The notes: generated by a model not told the origin, from the letters alone. Positions 1 to 7,284 are shown, counted from the first letter of the stretch. The stretch: DNA of 9,124 bases from Chloroflexota bacterium (GCA_013696945.1 JACCXQ010000310.1:1-9124), one strand, 5' to 3'. Program-made: numbers and translations.

Positions 1-1
1 G

Positions 2-1114
2 TTCCGGCTCCTCGAGGGAGCGCTCGCGGCGATGCGACCTGACACGGTGGCGGCCGGCATCACGTTAGCGCGTACGACGGGCGCGCCGCTCGGGGACCAT
101 GCAGAGACCGGGTTCGGGTACGAGACCATGTTCCTCGTGACCGCCGATGACGCACCGCTCGACCTTCGTGCCATCCGCGGCGAGCTCGAGCGCCTGGGCG
201 AGTCCGTGCTCGTTGCGGGTGACGAACGTGCCGCCCGTGTCCATGTGCACAACGTGCGGCCGGACACCGTGCTCGCGTACGGCCTCACCCTCGGGACGCT
301 CACACGGATCACGATCGAGAACCTGGACAGCCAGACGCTGGCGGTGGCCGAAGAACGGGCGGCTGCCTTCACCGGCGTCGGCGCGACCGCGACCCGGACG
401 CCCAGCCCCGCGTCGCCGAGCGCATTCGTCGCCGATCGGCCGGGGGCAGCGCGGCCGCTCGCCGTGATCGCGGTCGCACCGGGGGAGGGGCTGGGTCGGG
501 CGATGCAGAGCGCTGGCGCGACGACCATCATCCCGGGCGGTCGCTCGGCAAACCCGTCGGCGGGTGAGCTCCTCGACGCGATCCGGGCGACCGGAGCGGC
601 AGAGGTGATCATCCTCCCCAATGACCGCAACGTTCGCCTCGCCGCTCAGCAGGCAGCGGCGATGGCCGTCGGCACCACCGTCCTCGTCGTCCCGACCCGG
701 ACGGCCACTGAAGGCATCGCGGCGCTCCTGGCGCTCGATCCCCGGCGAGATGCGTCCGAGAACGGCACCGGCATGCGAGCGGCGGCCGGTTCGGTGCGGA
801 CCCTTTCGGTCACGACCGCTGTCCGCGATGGTCGCTTCGGCGACCGGAACGTGCGGAAGGGGCAGACGATCGTCCTCGATGCTGATGAGGGGCTGGTGGC
901 GGCGCATCGGCATCGGACGACGGCCGTCCTGTCGGCGGTGGCGTCGCTCCAGGGAGGGATCGAGCTGCTGACGATCTACTACGGCGAGGGCGCCGACCTC
1001 GCCGCCGCCGAGGGCCTCGCCCAGACTCTCGCGGAAGCGCACGTTGGCGTCGAGGTGGAGATCATCCACGGCGGCCAACCCCACTACCCGTACCTCATCG
1101 CCGCGGAGTCGTGA
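2..1114 (+). CDS. fakA: FakA/YloV-type fatty acid kinase, C-terminal part (5' end outside window)
   Basis: The reading frame is open from base 2, so the gene enters from upstream; the first internal ATG (base 32) is probably not the start. What remains matches the middle and C-terminal domains of FakA (DAK2/YloV family). The middle domain shows FGYETMF (113-133) and an HVH pair (242-250). The C-terminal domain shows AVAPGEGL, a GGRSANPS motif, IILPNDRNVRLAAQQA, and a GGQPHYPYLI ending. The ATP-binding DhaL domain expected at the N-terminus would lie upstream. In known systems FakA phosphorylates fatty acids held by a FakB/DegV partner, giving acyl-phosphate, which PlsX can interconvert with acyl-ACP; plsX and acpP lie downstream here. 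The family zinc-ligand cysteine (GYC in Staphylococcus, from memory) is a glutamate. The TGA stop overlaps the recG GTG start. Family call is firm; the substrate is inferred. Confidence 0.88.
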   Translation, partial: FRLLEGALAAMRPDTVAAGITLARTTGAPLGDHAETGFGYETMFLVTADDAPLDLRAIRGELERLGESVLVAGDERAARVHVHNVRPDTVLAYGLTLGTLTRITIENLDSQTLAVAEERAAAFTGVGATATRTPSPASPSAFVADRPGAARPLAVIAVAPGEGLGRAMQSAGATTIIPGGRSANPSAGELLDAIRATGAAEVIILPNDRNVRLAAQQAAAMAVGTTVLVVPTRTATEGIAALLALDPRRDASENGTGMRAAAGSVRTLSVTTAVRDGRFGDRNVRKGQTIVLDADEGLVAAHRHRTTAVLSAVASLQGGIELLTIYYGEGADLAAAEGLAQTLAEAHVGVEVEIIHGGQPHYPYLIAAES

Positions 1115-3273
1115 CGCCGAGCGCTCCAGCGCGCCCGGCCCCCCAGCCCGCTGCACGCGGCCTCGAGACGCCTCTCGGCGCGAGCGGCCTCCCCGGTGCA
1201 TCGGTGTTGCGCCGGGTCGGCGACCGGCTTGGCCTGCGCACGGTCCGGGACCTGATCTTCCATCTTCCGCGTCGCTACGAGGATCTGCGCGAGCTCCGCA
1301 CCGTGGACGAGCTGCAACGGCTCGACGACGGCACGGTCGCCACGGCACGCGTGGAGATCATCCGGATCGAGGTCGAACAGACCTTCCGCCGGCGCGTGCA
1401 GAGGACCACGGCGCATCTGCGCGATGCGACCGGCGAGATCGAGGCGACGTGGTTCGGACGTCGCTTCATCGAGCGCCGGCTGCGTGAGGGGCAGACGGTC
1501 GTTGTCAGCGGGCGCATCCGCCATCGCGGTTTCGCGGTCACGTTCGACAACCCCGACTTCCAGATCGACGACGGCTCCACGATGCTCCACGCCGGACGGA
1601 TCGTGCCCGTCTACCGGCTCACGGCCGGGCTCACGTCCCGAACGCTACGTCAGGCGATCCGCGCCGCGCTCGACAGTTACGGGCCCTACGTCGAGTACCT
1701 CGCGCGCGAAGCCCTGCCGGAGCGGTCACTCGACGTCGGGGAAGCAGTCGAGCAGGCGCACTACCCCGCGACGTTCGAGGCTCGGGACGCGGCGCTTCGC
1801 CGGCTGGCGTTCGACGAGCTGCTCGCACTCCAGATCGGCATGGTGTCACGTCGTCGGCAGCGTTCGATCGCTTCGACCGGACCGATCCCCGTGGAGGACG
1901 GGCGTGACCTCGCGATCCGGTCAGGCATCTCCGAAGCGCTTGCGCTGCGTGTCGGGCGGCCCGTGGAGCTCACGGACGACCAGGCCCGGGCGATGGGTGA
2001 CGTCCGCACGGACATGCGCGCGACGCAACCGATGCTGCGGCTGCTCCAGGGTGACGTCGGCTCCGGGAAGACGGCCGTCGCGGCGTACGGGCTGGCGGTC
2101 GCCGCGTCGGCGGGGGTACAGGCGGCCCTCCTCGCGCCGACCGACCTCCTGGCGCGACAGCACGCCGTCACGCTGGGGTCGCTGCTGGACCCGGTCGGCG
2201 TCCCTGTCACGCTGCTGACCGGTTCGCTGAGCAGTGCCGGTACCAGAGCGGCACTGGAGGCCATCGCAAACGGCCAGGCACAGGTCGTTGTGGGGACCCA
2301 CGCTCTCATCTCCGAGCGCGTCTCGTTCGCGCGCCTCGGCATGGTGGTCATCGACGAGCAGCACCGGTTCGGGGTCGAGCAGCGGGGCCAGCTGGAGGCG
2401 AAGGCCGGTGGCCGTCCGCCGCACGTGCTGCTGATGACGGCCACGCCCATCCCACGCACCCTGGGCCAGGTCCTGTACGCCGACCTGGACGTCTCAGACC
2501 TTCGGACGCCACCAGCCGACCGCGTGCCCGTCCGGACCGGCATCAAGTCCACGGACAGCCTCGAGGGCACGTGGCAGCGCGTCCGCGACGAGGCCGCGGC
2601 GGGGCATCGCACGTTCGTGGTCGTGCCGCTCATCGAAGACTCGGAGGAGGACGACGCGAGTACCGCGGAACGCACCGCGACCGAACTGCAAGCGCGCCTC
2701 GCCCCGCTCCGGGTCGGGCTGGTGCACGGACGCCTCCGCGCTGCCGATCGGGACGAGGAGATGACCCGATTCCGCGATGGTGGACTCGACGTGCTCGTCG
2801 GCACGACTGTCGTGGAGGTCGGGGTGGACGTCCCCGAGGCGACCATGATGATCGTCCTCGACGCCGATAGATTCGGACTCGCCCAGCTCCACCAGCTCCG
2901 TGGGCGGGTCGGTCGGGGGCTCGCCGAGTCGTTCTGCGTCCTTGTATCGTCAGCGCCGGAAGGCACGGTCGCGCGAGCGCGCCTCGAAGCCGTCCAGAAG
3001 ACGCGCGACGGATTCGCACTTGCGGAGGCCGACTTCGAGCTCCGTCGCGAAGGCGACGTCCTGGGTCTCGTGCAGAGCGGCCTTCCCGCGCTGCGGGTCG
3101 CGTCGCTACAGCGGCACGATCACCGAGCGCTCGCGGCGCGGGCTCGTGCCGCGGCGGAAGCGCTCGTCGGGCCGGAGGGTTCCCTCGACGACTCCCATGT
3201 CCGGCTGCGCGCCGAGCTGGAGCAGGGATGGCTCGCTCGGATCTCCTCGGGCGACCCAGCGAGCGGAGCCTGA
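1111..3273 (+). CDS. recG: ATP-dependent DNA helicase RecG
   Basis: RecG is a superfamily 2 translocase that reverses stalled forks and branch-migrates Holliday junctions. The 720-residue product is of normal length. An N-terminal GASVLRRVGDRLGL helix region leads into HLPRRYEDL and an OB-fold wedge domain at roughly residues 60-180. Helicase motifs follow in order: Walker A GDVGSGKT (314-321, K320), the DEQH box (415-418), TATPIPRT (443-450), and QLHQLRGRVGRG (592-603). The C-terminal translocation motif reads LRREGDVLGLVQSG (644-657), where many RecG proteins have RGPG and GTRQSG; similar variants occur in Actinobacteria. The GTG start shares GTGA with the stop of the upstream kinase gene, so translation is probably coupled. 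fakA-recG adjacency is the known Bacillus order. No frameshift or missing helicase motif was seen. Confidence 0.97.
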   Translation: MTPSAPARPAPQPAARGLETPLGASGLPGASVLRRVGDRLGLRTVRDLIFHLPRRYEDLRELRTVDELQRLDDGTVATARVEIIRIEVEQTFRRRVQRTTAHLRDATGEIEATWFGRRFIERRLREGQTVVVSGRIRHRGFAVTFDNPDFQIDDGSTMLHAGRIVPVYRLTAGLTSRTLRQAIRAALDSYGPYVEYLAREALPERSLDVGEAVEQAHYPATFEARDAALRRLAFDELLALQIGMVSRRRQRSIASTGPIPVEDGRDLAIRSGISEALALRVGRPVELTDDQARAMGDVRTDMRATQPMLRLLQGDVGSGKTAVAAYGLAVAASAGVQAALLAPTDLLARQHAVTLGSLLDPVGVPVTLLTGSLSSAGTRAALEAIANGQAQVVVGTHALISERVSFARLGMVVIDEQHRFGVEQRGQLEAKAGGRPPHVLLMTATPIPRTLGQVLYADLDVSDLRTPPADRVPVRTGIKSTDSLEGTWQRVRDEAAAGHRTFVVVPLIEDSEEDDASTAERTATELQARLAPLRVGLVHGRLRAADRDEEMTRFRDGGLDVLVGTTVVEVGVDVPEATMMIVLDADRFGLAQLHQLRGRVGRGLAESFCVLVSSAPEGTVARARLEAVQKTRDGFALAEADFELRREGDVLGLVQSGLPALRVASLQRHDHRALAARARAAAEALVGPEGSLDDSHVRLRAELEQGWLARISSGDPASGA
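3265..3268 (+). promoter_or_regulatory. Ribosome binding site fixing the rsmD start
   Basis: GGAG lies 7 bases before GTG 3276, inside the last codons of recG. It supports GTG 3276 over the in-frame ATG at 3228, which would add 16 residues not typical of RsmD and overlap recG by 46 bases. Confidence 0.6.
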
Positions 3274-3275
3274 TC

Positions 3276-3878
3276 GTGGCTGATGCGGGGCGCGTGATCA
3301 CGGGGACGGCCAAGGGGACGCGTCTCATGGCGCCCGGCATCGGGACGCGGCCGCTCGGCGACCGTGTGAAACAGGCACTCTTCGCTGCCCTCGAGGGGGA
3401 CCTCGCTGACGTTGGCCCGACGCCGTTCCTGGACCTTTATGCCGGTAGCGGAGCGGCAGGGGTCGAGGCGCTCAGCCGCGGCTCGCCGCTCGCGGTCTTC
3501 GTGGAACGCGATGTGGGCGCCGCGCGGACGATCGCCGAGAACCTGCGTCGCACGGCGCTCAGCGGTGGCACGGTCGTGCGACGAGACGTCCTGGCCTGGC
3601 TCCGCGACCCCGAAGCCAAGCCCGGATCCTGCTTCGGCGCGGTGTTCATCGACCCGCCCTACGACCAGCATCAGGCGCTGCTCGATGCCCTGGCTGCCCT
3701 CGGGGCCGCGCCTTCGCGATGGCTCGCCGATGGAGCCGTCGTCGTCGCCAAACACTTCTGGCGCTACGAGCCTGCCGAGCGCATCGGCGGCCTCAGCCTG
3801 ATGCGCCGGCGTCGTTTCGGCGAGACCGCGCTCTCCTACTATCGGCACTACACGATCATGGAGGCCGATCACCGATGA
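3276..3878 (+). CDS. rsmD: 16S rRNA (guanine966-N2)-methyltransferase RsmD
   Basis: A SAM-dependent methyltransferase expected to modify G966 of 16S rRNA during 30S assembly. With the GTG at 3276 the product is 200 residues, near the family norm, and opens with GRVITGTAKGTRL, the usual RsmD N-terminus, followed by TRPLGDRVKQALF. SAM-binding motif I is FLDLYAGSG (51-59) and the catalytic motif IV is DPPY (126-129), typical of amino-group methyltransferases. The start lies 2 bases after the recG stop and has a GGAG at good spacing. The TGA stop is shared with the coaD ATG (ATGA). The rsmD-coaD pair is conserved in many bacteria, which supports the identification. Confidence 0.94.
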   Translation: MADAGRVITGTAKGTRLMAPGIGTRPLGDRVKQALFAALEGDLADVGPTPFLDLYAGSGAAGVEALSRGSPLAVFVERDVGAARTIAENLRRTALSGGTVVRRDVLAWLRDPEAKPGSCFGAVFIDPPYDQHQALLDALAALGAAPSRWLADGAVVVAKHFWRYEPAERIGGLSLMRRRRFGETALSYYRHYTIMEADHR

Positions 3879-4375
3879 CGAGCACGGCCGTCTATCCCGG
3901 GTCGTTCGACCCCATCACGTTCGGCCACCTCGACGTCATCGAGCGGGCCGCGCGCGTCTTCGATCGAGTCATCGTCGGCGTCCTGATGAACCCGCGCAAG
4001 TCACCGCTCGCCTCGGCCGAAGAGCGGACATCGGTGATCGGGGAGGCGGTCCGTGAAACCTTTCCCGACGTCGCGGGTCGGATCGAGATCGTCACGTTCG
4101 ACGGACTGACCGTCGACCTCGCGCGGCGCCTCGAAGCGAGCTTCATAGTGCGCGGCCTTCGTGCCGTGAGCGACTTCGAGTCCGAGATGCAGATGGCGCA
4201 CACCAATCGGAAGCTGGCACCCGGGATCGACTCGGTCTTCTTCATGACCGCGCTCGAGCACGCCTATCTCAGCTCGAGCCTGGTCAAGGAGATCGCCGGG
4301 TTCGGAGGCGACGTCTCCCGGATGGTCCCCCCTGCCGTGGTCCGGCGACTGGGACGGTCTACAATCTCCCGCTGA
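3875..4375 (+). CDS. coaD: Phosphopantetheine adenylyltransferase (CoaD)
   Basis: Catalyses ATP plus 4'-phosphopantetheine to dephospho-CoA and pyrophosphate, the penultimate step of CoA synthesis. The product is 166 residues, the normal size. It carries YPGSFDPITFGH at residues 7-18 (the T/HxGH nucleotidyltransferase signature, T15 to H18), the RGLRAVSDFESEMQMA segment from R93, and SSSLVKEIA at 133-141. ATG 3875 is chosen because the motif must sit at the N-terminus and because GGAGG at 3860-3864 lies 10 bases upstream; a longer open frame back to 3719 is unlikely. The start overlaps the rsmD stop. The last codons contain a possible -10 element (4360-4365) for the next gene. CoA supplies the phosphopantetheine arm for the ACP encoded downstream. 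Confidence 0.97.
   Translation: MTSTAVYPGSFDPITFGHLDVIERAARVFDRVIVGVLMNPRKSPLASAEERTSVIGEAVRETFPDVAGRIEIVTFDGLTVDLARRLEASFIVRGLRAVSDFESEMQMAHTNRKLAPGIDSVFFMTALEHAYLSSSLVKEIAGFGGDVSRMVPPAVVRRLGRSTISR
4360..4365 (+). promoter_or_regulatory. Candidate -10 box within the end of coaD
   Basis: TACAAT matches the sigma-70 -10 consensus at five of six positions, which stands out in this GC-rich DNA. Transcription would begin near 4372, just before the GGAGG at 4382, giving a short leader for the coiled-coil gene. No good -35 hexamer is visible 16-18 bases upstream, so this is a weak call. Confidence 0.3.
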
Positions 4376-4381
4376 CCCACT

Positions 4382-4386
4382 GGAGG
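4382..4386 (+). promoter_or_regulatory. Strong Shine-Dalgarno pointing to an ATC start
   Basis: GGAGG lies just after the coaD stop. Eight bases downstream is ATC (4395), not ATG, GTG or TTG. The nearest usual in-frame start, TTG 4431, is 44 bases away, too far for this site to serve it. Confidence 0.6.
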
Positions 4387-4394
4387 CTCACCCC

Positions 4395-4928
4395 ATCGAC
4401 ATCATCTTCCTGGTCGAGCGCATCGAGGCGTTGATCGCCAACGGGCGGCGCATCCCGATGACGAACAGCGTCACGGTCGACCAAAGCGCCGCACTCGACC
4501 TTATCGACCAGTTGCGCGTCGCCGTGCCCGAGGAGGTCCGGCAGGCGAAGCGCGTCAACGAGGAGACGAGCCGCCTCGTCGAACGTGCGCAGGAGGAAGC
4601 CGAGCGCATCCTCGGCCGCGCTCAGGAGCAGGCTGCGTTCCTCATCGAGGAGCGTGAGCTCACGCGCGCCGCCGAGATCCGTTCTGCGCAGATCATCGCC
4701 ACCGGTGAGGCCGAGGCAGAGCAGATCCGGCGTGGTGCCGATCAGTACGCAGCGGATACCCTCATCCGCCTCGAGGCCGAGTGCATCAAGGCGCTCCAGA
4801 GCATCAAGCGGGGGCTGGCGCTGCTCGACGAGCGTCATCCGCAGGCCGACATATCGGACGACGGGACGGACTCGGAGGGGCTCGCCGACGCCGCGGTCGA
4901 CCAGCCGCGCAGCCATGCTCAACTTTAA
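4395..4928 (+). CDS. Coiled-coil protein, ATP-synthase-subunit-B-like or DivIVA-like, function unknown
   Basis: The downstream part is a long charged helix rich in Glu, Arg, Ala and Gln (EEAERILGRAQEQAAFLIEE), as expected of a coiled coil similar to F0 subunit b or DivIVA. No membrane segment is visible, so it is not a genuine F0 subunit b. From memory, related proteins beside coaD in Chloroflexota and some clostridia begin like MDIIxLVxRLExLI and continue with a RRIPLT segment, a DLIDQLR-type motif and PEEVRQAKR. Here those appear as IDIIFLVERIEALI, RRIPMT, LDLIDQLRVAVPEEVRQAKR. To include the first block, translation must start at ATC 4395 (177 residues), 8 bases after GGAGG. Usual in-frame starts are TTG 4431 (165 residues) and ATG 4458; neither has a clear ribosome binding site. 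The stop lies inside the next gene (14-base overlap). The role is unknown; envelope or division scaffolding is only a guess. Confidence 0.75.
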   Translation: MDIIFLVERIEALIANGRRIPMTNSVTVDQSAALDLIDQLRVAVPEEVRQAKRVNEETSRLVERAQEEAERILGRAQEQAAFLIEERELTRAAEIRSAQIIATGEAEAEQIRRGADQYAADTLIRLEAECIKALQSIKRGLALLDERHPQADISDDGTDSEGLADAAVDQPRSHAQL

Positions 4929-5451
4929 CGTCGCGGGACTGCTCCGAGCGACCCCGGGCACGACACGGACGTACCCCGTGGCGGTCGAAGCGCTGCCCAT
5001 CGCGGACGACCTCGAGCTTGCCGCCCCGATCGAGGGTCAGCTCCGGTTGTCGCGAACGGGCCGCAGCATCCTCGCCCGGGCCGAGCTCAGCACAGCGGTC
5101 GCGGAGCACTGCAGCCGCTGCCTCGCACCCGTACGCGCGCCCATCCGGATCGAGATCGAGGAGGAAGCGATCCCGTCGGTGGACATCGACTCCGGGCTCC
5201 CGGTCGACGCGGCATCCGAGCCGGATGCGTTACGTCTCGACGAGCACCACGAGCTCGACCTCCGTCAGGCCGTGCGTGACGCGATCTCGCTGGCGGAACC
5301 CATCGCGCCGCTTTGCCGGCCCGACTGCCGCGGTCTCTGTCTGGTCTGCGGCGCCGATCTGAACGACGATCCCACCCACGAGCACGCGGACGACTCGATC
5401 GACCCGCGTCTCGCCGCACTCGCAGAGATCCGCCTGCGGCTCGACCGCTGA
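4915..5451 (+). CDS. DUF177 (YceD) family protein
   Basis: A 178-residue acidic protein of the DUF177/YceD family, normally encoded just before rpmF, as here. Two cysteine pairs fit a metal site: CSRC at 66-69, and C134, C138, C142 and C145 within CRPDCRGLCLVCGADLN, a recognisable family signature. YceD-type proteins are linked with 23S rRNA accumulation or large-subunit biogenesis in bacteria and plastids, but the mechanism is unsettled. ATG 4915 opens MLNFNVAGLL, a good match to the family start. It overlaps the upstream gene by 14 bases and lacks a clear Shine-Dalgarno, so translation probably depends on ribosomes ending the upstream gene. The extended frame back to 4585 is spurious. Confidence 0.9.
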   Translation: MLNFNVAGLLRATPGTTRTYPVAVEALPIADDLELAAPIEGQLRLSRTGRSILARAELSTAVAEHCSRCLAPVRAPIRIEIEEEAIPSVDIDSGLPVDAASEPDALRLDEHHELDLRQAVRDAISLAEPIAPLCRPDCRGLCLVCGADLNDDPTHEHADDSIDPRLAALAEIRLRLDR

Positions 5452-5483
5452 CCCGGAAGAGCTGACGAAAGGAGTCACCGACC

Positions 5484-5690
5484 ATGGGCGTCCCCAAGCG
5501 CCGCGTGTCCCACGCCCGGCAGGGCGACCGACGTTCACACCTCGCGCTCGGCGCGCCGCAGCTCGAGGAATGTCCGCACTGTCACGCCGTGAAGCAGAGC
5601 CACCACGCGTGCCCGGAGTGTGGTTGGTACGGTGGCCGCGAGGCCGTGCGGGTGCGGCAGGCAAAGCCGGCCGACACGGGGCGCCCCTGA
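5484..5690 (+). CDS. rpmF: Large ribosomal subunit protein bL32
   Basis: A 68-residue basic protein of the 50S subunit, slightly longer than usual. It begins MGVPKRRVSHARQGDRRSH, the bL32 N-terminal signature (commonly AVPKRK-S--R---RR-H), and carries a zinc ribbon with C30, C33, C43 and C46 (CPHC and CPEC). It is therefore the zinc-binding form, so its synthesis and assembly depend on zinc. A strong AAAGGAG at 5468-5474 lies 9 bases before the ATG, suiting a highly expressed ribosomal protein. It follows the DUF177 gene and precedes plsX, a very common bacterial order. Confidence 0.96.
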   Translation: MGVPKRRVSHARQGDRRSHLALGAPQLEECPHCHAVKQSHHACPECGWYGGREAVRVRQAKPADTGRP

Positions 5691-5725
5691 TCGCTCGGCG
5701 CGGCACGTCGACGTCCGCCTGACCC

Positions 5726-6805
5726 GTGGACCTCGAGCTCCTGGCCGACGGGCGGGACACGGCGCGAGTCCGCGTCGCGGTCGACGCGATGGGCGGAGAC
5801 CACGCACCCGAGGAGGTCGTCCGCGGGAGTCTCGACTGGGCGGCGAAACACCCCGACGTCGAGATCCTGCTCGTCGGCGACGAGCAGCGGATCCAGCCGT
5901 TCGTGGATGGCGTGCTGCCCGCGCACGTGCGGATCGTGCATGCGTCCGAATCGGTGGCCATGGAGGAGCAGCCGGCAGCGGCGGTGCGTCGCAAGCGCGA
6001 CGCCAGCATCAACGTCTGCATGCGCCTCGTGCGCGAAGGTGAAGCCGACGCGGTCGTGACCGCGGGTCACACCGGGGCGGGCGTCGCATCGGCGATCGTC
6101 CACCTGGGCCGACTGCGGGGCGTGGATCGGCCGGCGCTGGCGGTGCAGATGTTGACCGACCGTGGTCCCTTCGTATTGCTCGACATCGGCGCGACGACGG
6201 ACTCCACCGGCCTGAACCTCTCGCAGTACGCCCGGATGGGGACCATCTTCGCGTCGCGTGTCCTCGGCGTCGCCGATCCGACGGTCGCCCTGCTGTCCAT
6301 CGGGGAGGAGGGTGGCAAGGGCGAGGCACGCGTCCAGCAGGCGACCGCGTTGCTCGCGGACAGCGGCCTGCACTTCATCGGCAACGTGGAGGGCCGGGAC
6401 CTGCCGCACCATCCGGCAGATGTCGTGGTCTGCGACGCATCCATCGGCAACGTGACCATCAAGTTCTTCGAGGGGCTATCGAGCCTCATCTTCGACATGC
6501 TGCGCGAGGAGTTCCGCCGGCCGCCGCTCGGCCCGCTGGGCTACCTGTTCATGCGACCGGGCCTGGCGCGGATCCGCCGGCGGTTCGACTACGAGCGCCT
6601 CGGTGGCGCGCCGCTCCTCGGCGTCAAGGGCACGGTGCTGATCACCCATGGGCGCGCCAAGCGGCGCATGATCGGGTTCGCCGTCGAAGTCGGGGCCGCC
6701 GCAGCACGGGCGCGGATCCCGGAGCGCATCGCCGAGGCGTTGTCGCCCGCGCCCACAGCGACCACTGCTGCCGCCGACCAGGCGGAAGGAGCGGCCGCGC
6801 CATGA
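5726..6805 (+). CDS. plsX: Phosphate acyltransferase PlsX
   Basis: PlsX makes acyl-phosphate from acyl-ACP and phosphate, feeding PlsY in phospholipid synthesis, as a peripheral membrane enzyme. Recognisable blocks are AVDAMGGDHAP (18-28), MEEQPAAAVRRKRDASI, TAGHTGA (112-118), LDIGATTD (152-159), SIGEEGGKG, GNVEGRDLP, CDASIGN (236-242) and GGAPLLGVKG. Several depart from the usual SAGNTGA, LDvGAN and CDGFxGN. GTG 5726 is the only upstream candidate: an in-frame stop lies at 5720-5722 and the next ATG is inside the DAMGGD motif. This gives about 15 residues before the normal start point, with no clear Shine-Dalgarno. The tail from about residue 340 is Ala/Thr/Pro-rich and probably disordered. 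The stop shares ATGA with nusB. Function is likely retained; the start is less certain. Confidence 0.93.
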   Translation: MDLELLADGRDTARVRVAVDAMGGDHAPEEVVRGSLDWAAKHPDVEILLVGDEQRIQPFVDGVLPAHVRIVHASESVAMEEQPAAAVRRKRDASINVCMRLVREGEADAVVTAGHTGAGVASAIVHLGRLRGVDRPALAVQMLTDRGPFVLLDIGATTDSTGLNLSQYARMGTIFASRVLGVADPTVALLSIGEEGGKGEARVQQATALLADSGLHFIGNVEGRDLPHHPADVVVCDASIGNVTIKFFEGLSSLIFDMLREEFRRPPLGPLGYLFMRPGLARIRRRFDYERLGGAPLLGVKGTVLITHGRAKRRMIGFAVEVGAAAARARIPERIAEALSPAPTATTAAADQAEGAAAP

Positions 6806-7284
6806 GCGTCGCCGACCGCGGGTCCGGAACGCGGGCACACCGCCCGGAGCGGGAAGGTCGCCGGCTCGCATTGAGCGCCATCTTCGAGGCCGACTTCGGC
6901 CAGCGGACCGCTGCCCGTGCCCTGGAGCGACGCCTCGAGGAGGAAGGCACGGGACCCGATGCTGCGCGACATGCCCGGGACCTCGTCGATGCCGTCGGCC
7001 GCCACAGGGTGGCGATCGACGCCCGGATCGAAGCCGCGGCACCGGCATGGCCGGTCGTCCAGCTGGCGCGCATCGACCGCGCGTTGCTTCGATCGGCGAT
7101 GGGTGAACTGCTACACTGCCCGACGACGCCGGCCCGGGTCGCGATCTCGGAATGGGTCGAACTGGCTCGCACATACAGTGGTGAACCGGCCCGGCGGCTG
7201 CTCAACGGTGTGCTCGGGCGGGTCGAGGCCGCAGAGCAGGGCGCCGACGCCCCTGACCGCCATCACAGGAAGGAGCCCCGGTGA
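6802..7284 (+). CDS. nusB: Transcription antitermination factor NusB
   Basis: NusB binds boxA RNA with S10 (NusE) and promotes antitermination of rRNA operons. The 160-residue helical product has the family pattern: an N-terminal [16 protein letters not shown] helix, a central [20 protein letters not shown] helix, and the C-terminal [27 protein letters not shown] block, the clearest match. It is slightly longer than usual, with a charged N-terminal lead and a polar C-terminal tail. GGAAGGAG at 6784-6791 lies 10 bases before the ATG, which overlaps the plsX stop; the stop overlaps the acpP GTG. Its position between plsX and acpP is unusual, since fabD/fabG or fabH often sit there. Confidence 0.93.
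   Translation: MSVADRGSGTRAHRPEREGRRLALSAIFEADFGQRTAARALERRLEEEGTGPDAARHARDLVDAVGRHRVAIDARIEAAAPAWPVVQLARIDRALLRSAMGELLHCPTTPARVAISEWVELARTYSGEPARRLLNGVLGRVEAAEQGADAPDRHHRKEPR

Noticed and set aside
65..1348. 427-residue open frame on the minus strand
   Set aside because: It is antisense to the fakA-like gene and the start of recG, is Arg/Gly-rich and matches no family; long antisense frames are expected in GC-rich coding DNA.
1424..2218. 264-residue plus-strand frame inside recG
   Set aside because: Arg/Ser/Pro-rich out-of-frame reading of recG with no recognisable domain.
1761..2966. 401-residue open frame on the minus strand
   Set aside because: It lies antisense to the recG helicase domains and has a Ser/Arg/Pro-rich low-complexity composition typical of a shadow frame.
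3228..3275. Upstream ATG extending rsmD by 16 residues
   Set aside because: It would overlap recG by 46 bases and lengthen a normally short N-terminus; GTG 3276 has a well-placed GGAG and matches the family start.
3837..3842. TACTAT as a -10 box before coaD
   Set aside because: Only a 4/6 match with no -35; it encodes the Tyr-Tyr near the end of RsmD.
5230..6412. Minus-strand frames of 263 and 276 residues across DUF177, rpmF and plsX
   Set aside because: They are antisense to three recognised genes and carry no family motifs.
7112..7117. TACACT as a -10 box inside nusB, ahead of acpP
   Set aside because: Only four of six bases match and the nearest -35-like TTGCTT (7084-7089) is 22 bases away, too far.
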